DNA of 64,000 bases from Streptomyces sp. NRRL F-6492 (GTDB lineage Bacteria; Actinomycetota; Actinomycetes; Streptomycetales; Streptomycetaceae). The DNA lies in assembly GCF_001280125.1 (NCBI RefSeq), contig NZ_LGEG01000213.1, positions 1-64,000 on the forward strand, in the 5' to 3' direction. Both the position numbers and the translations under genes were made by a program. Within the stretch, counting starts at the first letter, position 1. Every line of letters starts with the position of its first letter. Under the pieces are notes generated by a model. That model saw only the letters and a program-made list of their open reading frames with translations, did not search any database and was not told the origin of the DNA. Positions 56,917-64,000 of this stretch are shown in pieces.

Positions 56917-59900
56917 GTGATCCCTCCCCCTGCCCCCGCCCCCTCCTCGCCGCGCCGCCGGCCGAGACTCCGCACGGCCCTCGTCACGCTGCTCGCGGCG
57001 GCCGCCCTCCTCGCCCCGCCGGCCGTCGCCGCCCCGGCACGGGCGGCCGCCGGGGTCGATCCCCTCCCCGTCGCCGGGGACCCCTGCCTCGGGCAGTGCC
57101 AGGACATCCTCCCTGCCGGGCAGAACGGCCACGCCACGCTGGCGGGGATCCTGCTGCACCAGACCGTGGGCACCCGCCCCAAGCACTCCGCCGACCAGAT
57201 CGAGCCGTACGACAACCTGCTCCACGAGTACTCCGGCCTGACGGCCGACCAGCTCGCCGCCTACTTCAACGACGCCTCCCTGGGCGTGCCGGCCGGGCAG
57301 GTGGAGAGCGTCACGTCACCGCGCGCGGACGTCACGATCACCCGTGACAAGACGACCGGCACCCCGCACATCAAGGGGACGACCCGGGCGGGGACCGAGT
57401 TCGGCGCCGGGTACGCGGCCGGCGAGGACAAGCTGTGGCTGATGGACGTCCTGCGGCACGTGGGACGCGGTGAGCTGTCGTCGTTCGCGGGCGGCGCCGC
57501 GGGCAACCGCGCCCTGGAGCAGAGCCTGTGGGCGGTCGCCCCGTACACCGAGGCCGACCTCGCCGCCCAGCTGGAGCGCGTGCGCGCCTCGGGCCCCAGG
57601 GGCGCGCAGGCGCACGAGGACATCCGCGACTACGTGGCCGGCGTCAACAAGTGGATCGACGACACGCTGGGGGCGAACTCCTATCCCGGCGAGTACGAAC
57701 TGACCGGCCACGGGAAGAGGATCGCGTACTTCACCGCGACGGACGTGGTGGCCATCGCCTCCGTCGTCGGCGCGATCTTCGGCGGGGGCGGCGGGGGCGA
57801 GGTCGAGAACGCCCTGGCCCGGCTGGAGTTCCGGCAGCGCTACGGGACGGCGGCCGGTGACGCCGCGTACACCGCGTGGCGGGCGCAGAACGACACGGAG
57901 GCGGTGACGACCCAGCACGCCGGCACCTACCCGTACGCGGTCTCCCCGCCCTCGCCGACCGGGGTCGCGGCCCCCGACCGGGGCACGGTCCGGGCCTTCG
58001 CCCACGCGCGGAACGGCACGGGGACGGGCACGACCGCGGCCGCCGCCACGGGCGCGGAGGGGGTCCTGCCCGCCGACCTGATCACCGCGAGGAAGGGCAT
58101 GTCCAACGCCCTCGTGGTGTCCGGCGCGCACACCGCCTCCGGGCACCCCGTCGCCGTCTACGGGCCCCAGACCGGTTACTACGCCCCGCAGTTGCTCATG
58201 GTGCAGGAGCTGGACGGTCCCGGGCTGCGCGCCCGCGGCGCCTCGTTCCCCGGGCTCAGCTTCTACGTGGAGATCGGCCGCGGCCTCGACTACTCCTGGA
58301 GCGCGACCTCCGCCAACCAGGACATCACCGACACCTTCGCGGTCGAGCTGTGCGAGCCCTCGGGCGCCACGCCGACCACGGAGTCCGCGCACTACCTGCT
58401 GCGCGGGGCGTGCACCCCCTTCGAGACGCTGGCGAAGCGCAACAGCTGGTCGCCGACCACGGCGGACCCGACGGCGGCCGGGGCGTACGACCTCGTCGCC
58501 CGGCGGAGCGCGTACGGGATCGTCACCCACACGGGGACGGTGGGCGGCAGGCCGGTGGCGTTCACCGCGCTGCGCTCCACCTACCACCACGAGCTGGACT
58601 CGGTGGTCGGCTTCCAGCGGTTCAACGACCCGGCGGAGATCACCTCCGCGCAGACGTTCCAGAACGCGGCGCGGGACGTCGGCTACACCTTCAACTGGTT
58701 CTACGCGGACGCCGACCACACCGCCTACTACAACTCGGGCGTCAACCCGGTGCGGGCCGCGAACACCGATCCCGACCAGCCGATCCTGGCCCGCACCGGG
58801 TACGAGTGGCGGAACTGGGACCCGGTCGCCAACACCTCGGACGTCACCCCGCCCTCGGAGCACCCGCAGTCGGTGGACCAGGACTACTACGTCAGCTGGA
58901 ACAACAAGCAGGCGAAGGGCTTCGCCTCGGAGTGGGGCAACGGCGCGGTGCACCGGGCCGACCTCCTCGACACCCGGGTCGCCGCCCTCGTCGCGGCGGG
59001 CGGCGTCACCCGCACCGCGCTCGTGAAGGCCATGGAGGAGGCCGCCACCGTCGACCTGCGTGCCGAGCGGGTGCTGCCCGAACTGCTCGACGTCATCGGC
59101 ACCGCGCCGGTCGCCGACCCGGAGCAGGCCGCGGCGGTGGCGAAGCTGCGGGCCTGGCTGGCGGCCGGTTCCCAGCGCCGGGAGACCGCGAAGGGGTCGC
59201 GCGTCTACGCCCACGCCGACGCGATCCGGATCCTGGACGCCTGGTGGCCGCTGCTCGTCGAGGGCGCCTTCACACCCGCCCTGGGCACCGACCTCTACCG
59301 GGCCCTGACCGCCGTCGCCCCGGTCAACGAGTCGCCGTCGGGCGGCCAGAACGGCGGCGGCCCGGGCGGCTCGGGCATCGCGGCGGGCGAGGCCCACAAG
59401 GGGTCGGCGTTCCAGCACGGCTGGTGGTCGTACGTCGACAAGGACCTGCGGTCGGTGCTCGGCCGGACCGTGGGCAGCCCGCTCGACCGGACGTACTGCG
59501 GCGCCGGATCGGTGACCGAGTGCCGCCGGATCCTGCTCGCCGCGCTCGGCGCGGCGACGGCGGCCCCGGCGAGCGCCGTCTACCCCGCGGACAAGTACTG
59601 CGGCGCAGGCGAGCAGGTGTGCGCCGACTCGATCGCGCACCGGGCGATGGGCGGCATCACCGTGCCCCGCATCGCGTGGCAGAACCGGCCCACCTACCAG
59701 CAGGTGGTGGAGTTCCCGGCCCGCCGCACGGACGCCCTGGCGAATCTCGCCGCCGGCGCGACCGCCACGGCCTCCGACCACCAGGACGCGGTCGTCGTCT
59801 CGTACCCGCCGCGGAAGGCGGTCGACCAGGACCCGTCCACGCGGTGGGCGAGCAGAACGGTGGCGACGGCGTGGATCACCGTGGACCTGGGGGCGGTCCG

Positions 59901-60135
59901 CCGGGTCGGCCGGGTGACGCTCGACTGGTCGGAGCAGTACGCGCGGAGGTACCGGATCGAGGTGTCGGCGGACAACGCGTCCTGGCGGACGGTCCACACG
60001 ACGACGGCGGGCCGGGGCGGCGTGGAGAACCGCGCCTTCGCCGCGGGGGACGCCCGCTACGTGCGGATCACGTGCCTGGAGCGGGCCACGGACAACCGGT
60101 ACTCGCTGAACGAGATCGGCGTCCACGGACGCTGA
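56917..60135 (+). CDS. Secreted penicillin-acylase-family (Ntn) hydrolase with C-terminal discoidin-like domain
   Basis: 1072 residues. A long signal (basic SSPRRRPRLRTALVTLLAAA, cleavage near AAPARA) leads a precursor of the penicillin G acylase fold. The presumed autocatalytic cleavage leaves Ser396 of GMSNALVVSGAHTASGHPV as N-terminal nucleophile. GTPHIKGTTRAGTEFGAGYA and ATSANQDITDTFAVELC lie in the alpha and beta parts. Residues about 943-1072 form a F5/8-type-C/discoidin domain (TRWASRTVATAWITVDLGAV). Together it suggests an extracellular enzyme that acylates or deacylates a substrate, with the last domain holding it to carbohydrate or the cell wall. Cysteines are numerous. The GTG start follows GAAGAGG. 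Confidence 0.88.
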   Translation: MIPPPAPAPSSPRRRPRLRTALVTLLAAAALLAPPAVAAPARAAAGVDPLPVAGDPCLGQCQDILPAGQNGHATLAGILLHQTVGTRPKHSADQIEPYDNLLHEYSGLTADQLAAYFNDASLGVPAGQVESVTSPRADVTITRDKTTGTPHIKGTTRAGTEFGAGYAAGEDKLWLMDVLRHVGRGELSSFAGGAAGNRALEQSLWAVAPYTEADLAAQLERVRASGPRGAQAHEDIRDYVAGVNKWIDDTLGANSYPGEYELTGHGKRIAYFTATDVVAIASVVGAIFGGGGGGEVENALARLEFRQRYGTAAGDAAYTAWRAQNDTEAVTTQHAGTYPYAVSPPSPTGVAAPDRGTVRAFAHARNGTGTGTTAAAATGAEGVLPADLITARKGMSNALVVSGAHTASGHPVAVYGPQTGYYAPQLLMVQELDGPGLRARGASFPGLSFYVEIGRGLDYSWSATSANQDITDTFAVELCEPSGATPTTESAHYLLRGACTPFETLAKRNSWSPTTADPTAAGAYDLVARRSAYGIVTHTGTVGGRPVAFTALRSTYHHELDSVVGFQRFNDPAEITSAQTFQNAARDVGYTFNWFYADADHTAYYNSGVNPVRAANTDPDQPILARTGYEWRNWDPVANTSDVTPPSEHPQSVDQDYYVSWNNKQAKGFASEWGNGAVHRADLLDTRVAALVAAGGVTRTALVKAMEEAATVDLRAERVLPELLDVIGTAPVADPEQAAAVAKLRAWLAAGSQRRETAKGSRVYAHADAIRILDAWWPLLVEGAFTPALGTDLYRALTAVAPVNESPSGGQNGGGPGGSGIAAGEAHKGSAFQHGWWSYVDKDLRSVLGRTVGSPLDRTYCGAGSVTECRRILLAALGAATAAPASAVYPADKYCGAGEQVCADSIAHRAMGGITVPRIAWQNRPTYQQVVEFPARRTDALANLAAGATATASDHQDAVVVSYPPRKAVDQDPSTRWASRTVATAWITVDLGAVRRVGRVTLDWSEQYARRYRIEVSADNASWRTVHTTTAGRGGVENRAFAAGDARYVRITCLERATDNRYSLNEIGVHGR

Positions 60136-60144
60136 GCGGAAGCC

Positions 60145-60170
60145 GGGCCCGGTCCGACGGGACCGGGCCC
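60145..60170 (+). terminator. Terminator after the penicillin-acylase gene
   Basis: Perfect arms GGGCCCGGTCC and GGACCGGGCCC around the tetraloop GACG, ten bases past the stop. Confidence 0.8.
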
Positions 60171-60218
60171 GCGACGGCTCGGCATGCACACCCGGGGGTC
60201 CGGGGCGACCATCGAGGT

Positions 60219-61805
60219 ATGGCTGGTAACTCCACGGCCACGCGGGCCGGCACTGCCGCCTCGCGTGCGCCCCGCCAGAAACTGGCGCTCGCGGCCATGC
60301 TCTTCGCGGTGTCGATGACGTTCATCGACCAGACGATCGTCTCGATCGCCGCGCCGAACATCACGGCCGAGCTGGACCTCTCCGCCACCGGGATGCAGTG
60401 GGTCGTCAACGCCTATCTGCTCTCCCTCGCCGCGTTCTTCGCGCTCGGCGGGCGGCTCTCCGACATCTTCGGGCACCGCCGGGTCATGCTGATCGGCACC
60501 CTGCTCTTCGTCGTCTCGTCGGCCCTCTGCGGCTGCGTGCCGTCCGGGGACGCCGCGCTGACCTGGCTGATCGTCTTCCGCTCCACCCAGGGCCTGGGGG
60601 CCGCGCTGATGTTCCCGGCGGCGCTCGCCGTGGTCATCGCGGTCTTCCCGGTGGAGCGGCGCGGCCGGGCGCTCGCCCTCTTCTTCGGGCTCTCCGGCGC
60701 CCTGACCGCCATCGGCCCGCTGCTCGGCGGCTGGCTGACCGCCTGGACCTGGCGGGCGATCTTCTGGGTGAACGTGCCGGTCGCCGTCGTCGCGATCGTG
60801 CTCACCGTGCTCGCCCGGGTCCCCGAGAGCCGCCGCCGCGAACGCCTCGACGTCGTCGGCGCCGTCCTGGTCGCCGTCGGCATGGGGCTCGGGGTGCTGG
60901 GCTTCCAGCAGGCGTCGTCCTGGGGCTGGGGCAGCGTCGCGACCTGGGCCTGCGTCGTGGGCGGCGCGGTGGTCCTGGTGCTGTTCCACGGTTACGAGCG
61001 GCGCACCGCGCAGCCGCTGATCAACTTCGACGTCTTCCGGGACCGGGCGTTCACGGTCGACAGCCTCGTGCTGTTCTTCGCGATGCTCGCCTTCGTGCCG
61101 GTGTTCTTCTTCGCCTCGGTGTACGCCCAGGTGTCGCTGAGCGCCTCGCCGAACCAGGCCGCGCTGTTCCTGCTGTACTTCTTCATCGGCTTCGGCATCG
61201 CCTCCCAGTGGGGCGGCAAGATCCTCGACAAGCGGGGCGCCCGCCCGGCCATGAAGATCGGCTGCGCGCTCGGCGCGGTCGGCTTCTACCTGTGGGCCCA
61301 GAAGCTGACCGACCTGTCGATGCACGACCAGTGGCCGTACGCGGCCATGGCGGGCGCCGGCATCGGGTTCCTGCTCGCCCCGGCCTCCACCGACGCCGTC
61401 AACCGCTCCATCGGCGCCTCGTACGGCGAGGTCACCGGCATCACCCAGACCGTCCGCAACTACGCGGCGGCCATCGGCATGGCCGTCTTCAGCACCGTCC
61501 TCGCGCACGTCTCCGCGAACCGGATCACCGACACGCTCACCGAGCGCGGTCTGCCGCCGGCCGAGGCGGAGGCGACGGCCGGGAGGGTCGCGGAGGCGGT
61601 CACCGGCCATCCGGACGGCCGGGCGCCCACCGGGGACGGGCCCGTCGCCGAGGCGCTGCGGGGCGCCGGGGACGCGATCCGGATGGACTTCGCCGAGGCG
61701 AACCAGTGGGTCTTCTACGGCATGGCGATCGCGCTGGCCGTGGCCTTCCTCCTCGCCCTCGCGCACCCGGGGACGCGGGTCACCGAGAAGCCCCCGGAGG
61801 ACTGA
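60219..61805 (+). CDS. DHA2-family MFS drug exporter (EmrB/QacA type)
   Basis: 528 residues with about 14 predicted helices. Helix 1 reads LAAMLFAVSMTFIDQTIVSI, with the D-Q/T motif of DHA2; motif A is GGRLSDIFGHRRVMLIG, and motif C-like GLSGALTAIGPLLGGWLTA is present. A cytoplasmic segment near TGHPDGRAPTGDGPVAE is unusually long. The ATG has GAGG very close upstream. No regulator is adjacent. Substrate unknown; drug or antiseptic export is the family role. Confidence 0.88.
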   Translation: MAGNSTATRAGTAASRAPRQKLALAAMLFAVSMTFIDQTIVSIAAPNITAELDLSATGMQWVVNAYLLSLAAFFALGGRLSDIFGHRRVMLIGTLLFVVSSALCGCVPSGDAALTWLIVFRSTQGLGAALMFPAALAVVIAVFPVERRGRALALFFGLSGALTAIGPLLGGWLTAWTWRAIFWVNVPVAVVAIVLTVLARVPESRRRERLDVVGAVLVAVGMGLGVLGFQQASSWGWGSVATWACVVGGAVVLVLFHGYERRTAQPLINFDVFRDRAFTVDSLVLFFAMLAFVPVFFFASVYAQVSLSASPNQAALFLLYFFIGFGIASQWGGKILDKRGARPAMKIGCALGAVGFYLWAQKLTDLSMHDQWPYAAMAGAGIGFLLAPASTDAVNRSIGASYGEVTGITQTVRNYAAAIGMAVFSTVLAHVSANRITDTLTERGLPPAEAEATAGRVAEAVTGHPDGRAPTGDGPVAEALRGAGDAIRMDFAEANQWVFYGMAIALAVAFLLALAHPGTRVTEKPPED

Positions 61806-61824
61806 GGTCCGCTCTCCCCCGGCC

Positions 61825-62910
61825 CTACCGGGCCGCTCCGGGGAAGCGGAACTCGGTGCGGCGGCGGCCGGTGGTCCCCGGCTCCAGCACCGCGCTGGGG
61901 TACGCGGGGCGGTTGGGGGCGTCGGGGAAGTGCTGGGGTTCCAGGCACACCGCCCCGTGGCGGGACAGCGGGCGGCCCCCGGGGTCGGTGAGCGTGCCGT
62001 CGAGCTGGTTGGCGGTGTAGACCTGGAGCCCCGGGGCGGTCGTCCACACCTCCATCGCGCGCGTGCCGCCCGGGGCGGCGAGCCGCGCGGCCCGGCGCGG
62101 TGCGGCGGTCTCCCCCGCCTCCCCTCCGGACAGCGCCCAGCAGTGGTCGTAGCCGCCGGCGCGGCGGACCTGCTCGTCCCCGCCGGCCAGGACGCCGTCG
62201 CCGAGGCGGCGCGGGGAGGTCAGGTCGAAGGGGGTTCCCGCGACGTCCGCGACCGGGCCGAGGGGGATGCCGTCGGGGTCGACGGGCAGGTATCCGGCGC
62301 CGTCCACCCCGAGGGTGTGGTCCAGGACGTGCCCGCCGTCGGCCGCCAGGTTGAAGTAGGCGTGGTGGCTGAGGTTGACGACCGTCGTACGGTCCGTGGT
62401 GGCCGCGCAGTCCAGGGCGAGCGTGCCGGCGGCGTCGAGCGCGTACACGGCGGTGACGTCGAGCGCTCCGGGGAAGCCCATGTCGCCGTCGGGGCTGTGC
62501 AGGCGCAGGCGCAGTCCGGCCGTGTCGCCGTCGGTGAAGGGCTCCGCCTCCCAGACCCTGCCGTCGAAGCCCCCGGGGCCGCCGTGCAGGGCGTGGCCGC
62601 GGTCGTTGACGGGGATCTCGTGGACGGCCCCGCCGAGCGTGAAGCGGCCGTGGGCGACGCGGTTGGCGTAGCGGCCGATCAGCGCCCCCAGGTAGGGGCC
62701 CTTCTCCGCGTACCGGTCGAGCGAGGGCAGCGACAGGACGACGTTCCCGGTGCGGCCGGTGGTGTCGGGGACGCCGAGGGCGTGCAGGACGCCCCCGTAG
62801 GTGAGGATCTCCGCGTACACGCCGGAGGGGGAGTCGAGGCGCCAGAGTGCGACGTCCTCCCCTTCCGGGGTGGTGCCGAACGGCCGGTGACGGACGGTGG
62901 GTCGGGGCAT
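61825..62910 (-). CDS. galM: Aldose 1-epimerase (mutarotase)
   Basis: 361 residues of the galactose mutarotase fold: YGGVLHALGVPDTTGR, LGALIGRYANRVAHGRF, PVNDRGHALHGGPGGFDGRVW, the catalytic His region VNLSHHAYFNLAADGGHVLD and the catalytic Glu in GAVCLEPQHFPDAPNRPAY. Converts beta- to alpha-anomers of aldoses, feeding the Leloir pathway. It is downstream of the LacI-family gene on the same strand (124 bases between them), so the two probably form a sugar-responsive unit. Confidence 0.92.
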   Translation of the reverse strand: MPRPTVRHRPFGTTPEGEDVALWRLDSPSGVYAEILTYGGVLHALGVPDTTGRTGNVVLSLPSLDRYAEKGPYLGALIGRYANRVAHGRFTLGGAVHEIPVNDRGHALHGGPGGFDGRVWEAEPFTDGDTAGLRLRLHSPDGDMGFPGALDVTAVYALDAAGTLALDCAATTDRTTVVNLSHHAYFNLAADGGHVLDHTLGVDGAGYLPVDPDGIPLGPVADVAGTPFDLTSPRRLGDGVLAGGDEQVRRAGGYDHCWALSGGEAGETAAPRRAARLAAPGGTRAMEVWTTAPGLQVYTANQLDGTLTDPGGRPLSRHGAVCLEPQHFPDAPNRPAYPSAVLEPGTTGRRRTEFRFPGAAR

Positions 62911-63034
62911 GGGAAGTCCTCGGGACGGGTGGGTGACGGGGGTCTTGCCCTGTTCGGGGGGGCGAGGAGAGGAGGCGGGGCCGGGGCGAGGGGGCGGGGC
63001 CGGTGGGGCGGCGGGTCGTGCTCCGCCCCGGCGG

Positions 63035-64000
63035 TCAGTCCGCGTCCCCTCCCCCGGGGGCCGGCGCGACCGTGTGGGCGCCGCCGGTGGATTCGCGGAC
63101 CGCGAGCCGGTAGCCGGGTCTGATGCGCCGGGGCTCCGTGACGGTGCCGCCCGCGAGGCGTTCGACGAGCCGGTCGACGGCGTGCCGGGCGATGGCCCGC
63201 TTGTCCGGGCAGACCGTGGTGAGGCCGATGGCCCCGTAGCGGCTCTCCTCGATGTCGTCGAAGCCGACCACGGCGATGTCCCCGGGCACGCGCAGGCCGC
63301 GTTCGGCGAGGGTGCGCATCGCGCCGAGGGCGATCAGGTCGTTGTACGCGAAGACGGCGTCCGGGCGGGCGCCCCGTTCGAGGAGTTCCGCCATGGCCGC
63401 GGCCCCGTCCCCGCGCCCGTAGCCGTCGGTGGCGACGACCAGGGCCTCGTCGGGCTCGACGCCCGCGGCGGTGAGCTCCTCGCGCCAGCCGCGCAGACGC
63501 AGGTGGGCGGGCTGGCGTTCGCGGCCGGTGCGGGAGCCGAGGAAGGCGATCCGCCGCCGGCCGAGGTCGAGGAGGTGCCGGACCGCGCTGCGGGCGGCGG
63601 CCACGTTGTCGATGGCGATCTGGTCGTACGGCGCCTCGTACTCGCGCTCGCCGAGCAGCACGAGCGGCGAGGTCTCCTGCCGGGCGAGCAGGTCGTCGTT
63701 CTCCAGGTGGATGGGGCTCAGGATGAGGCCGTCGATGACGTGGGAGCGGAACTCCTGGCAGACCAGCAGCTCCCGCTCGCGCAGTCCGGCGGTGTGGTCG
63801 ACGAGCACGGTGTAGTCGTGCTGGGCGGCGGCGTCGATGACGGCGCCCGCCAGCTCGGCGAAGTACGGGTTGCCGAGCTCGGGCACGGCGAAGGCGATGA
63901 TGCCGGTGCGGCCCTTGCGCAGGTGCCGGGCGGTGAGGTTCGGACGGTAGCCGAGCTCGTCGATGGCCCGCTGCACCTTGGCGCGCATCTGGGGGGTGAC
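63035..64000 (-). CDS. LacI family transcriptional regulator (5' end outside the window)
   Basis: About 321 residues are in the window, lacking the first 25-30 residues. The visible start contains the end of the LacI DNA-binding domain and hinge (MRAKVQRAIDELGYRPNLTA), then the periplasmic-binding-protein-like effector domain: AFAVPELGNPYFAELAGAVI, VIDGLILSPIHLENDDLL, DQIAIDNVAAARSAVRHLLD, AVFAYNDLIALGAMRTLAE. The helix-turn-helix lies beyond base 64000. The neighbour galM suggests a sugar ligand. It could be the repressor that reads GAGAGCGCTCTC-type sites, such as that upstream of GH64. Confidence 0.85.
   Translation of the reverse strand, partial: VTPQMRAKVQRAIDELGYRPNLTARHLRKGRTGIIAFAVPELGNPYFAELAGAVIDAAAQHDYTVLVDHTAGLRERELLVCQEFRSHVIDGLILSPIHLENDDLLARQETSPLVLLGEREYEAPYDQIAIDNVAAARSAVRHLLDLGRRRIAFLGSRTGRERQPAHLRLRGWREELTAAGVEPDEALVVATDGYGRGDGAAAMAELLERGARPDAVFAYNDLIALGAMRTLAERGLRVPGDIAVVGFDDIEESRYGAIGLTTVCPDKRAIARHAVDRLVERLAGGTVTEPRRIRPGYRLAVRESTGGAHTVAPAPGGGDAD

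Noticed and set aside
1..64000. Insertion sequences, prophage, tRNA-flanked island or attachment sites
   Set aside because: No transposase, integrase, tRNA or flanking direct repeats were recognised; composition looks uniform by eye.

Overview
The window is very GC-rich, linear actinobacterial chromosome sequence and is almost certainly from Streptomyces. The evidence is the extreme G/C bias at third codon positions, frequent GTG starts, a complete conservon, a SigF/SigB-type sigma factor with partner-switching proteins, a DUF5133 protein, and rifampin phosphotransferase behind a rifamycin-associated element (RAE). I saw no rRNA, tRNA, CRISPR array, insertion sequence or phage module.

Layout. 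0-3.3 kb: the tail of a probable siderophore/NRPS locus (isochorismatase, phosphopantetheinyl transferase), an MFS transporter and a small stress membrane protein. 3.3-7 kb: an unusual sigma factor fused through a membrane segment to an extracellular CAP domain, then an MFS exporter. 7-12.3 kb: rifampin phosphotransferase (minus strand) and, divergent from the same RAE-containing intergenic region, a two-gene unit. That unit is a macro-domain protein plus a fusion of a family-1-like uracil-DNA glycosylase domain to an arginine-type ADP-ribosyltransferase domain. It is the strongest candidate here for an undescribed system. 12.3-26 kb: a stress-signalling island with a SigF-like sigma factor, RsbW-like kinase, STAS antagonist, three SpoIIE/PP2C proteins (one clearly a pseudophosphatase, one doubtful, one intact with ANTAR/GAF/PAS), a MarR regulator and a soluble poly-HAMP hybrid histidine kinase. 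26-28.4 kb: small membrane proteins and an orphan pair of GvpF/GvpL-type gas-vesicle proteins.

28.7-34.5 kb: a PoxB-like pyruvate oxidase, a multidomain PAS-GAF-pseudophosphatase-HATPase regulator, and oleate hydratase. 34.6-42.4 kb: a sugar operon (binding protein, two permeases, GH20 hexosaminidase, CBM3-GH16 enzyme) divergent from two tandem GntR/UTRA regulators, with a palindromic operator between them. 42.4-49.4 kb: a DUF1963 protein, a class I terpene synthase and, convergent with it, a five-gene conservon (cvnA-D plus a CYP157-like P450 lacking the ExxR motif). 49.9-53.8 kb: a secreted GH64 beta-1,3-glucanase under a LacI-type palindrome, and an acyl-CoA dehydrogenase with a PadR regulator and its palindrome. 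53.9-64 kb: a GPH-type transporter translationally coupled to a sphingosine-1-phosphate-lyase-like PLP enzyme, a secreted penicillin-acylase-family enzyme with a discoidin-like domain, a DHA2 exporter, aldose 1-epimerase and a LacI regulator cut off by the window edge.

The functional themes are stress partner switching, antibiotic resistance, polysaccharide use and small-molecule export. The base assignments are direct readings. All functions are inferred from recognised family motifs, with no searches run. Starts were moved inward wherever a Shine-Dalgarno sequence, paralogue alignment or family start argued for it.
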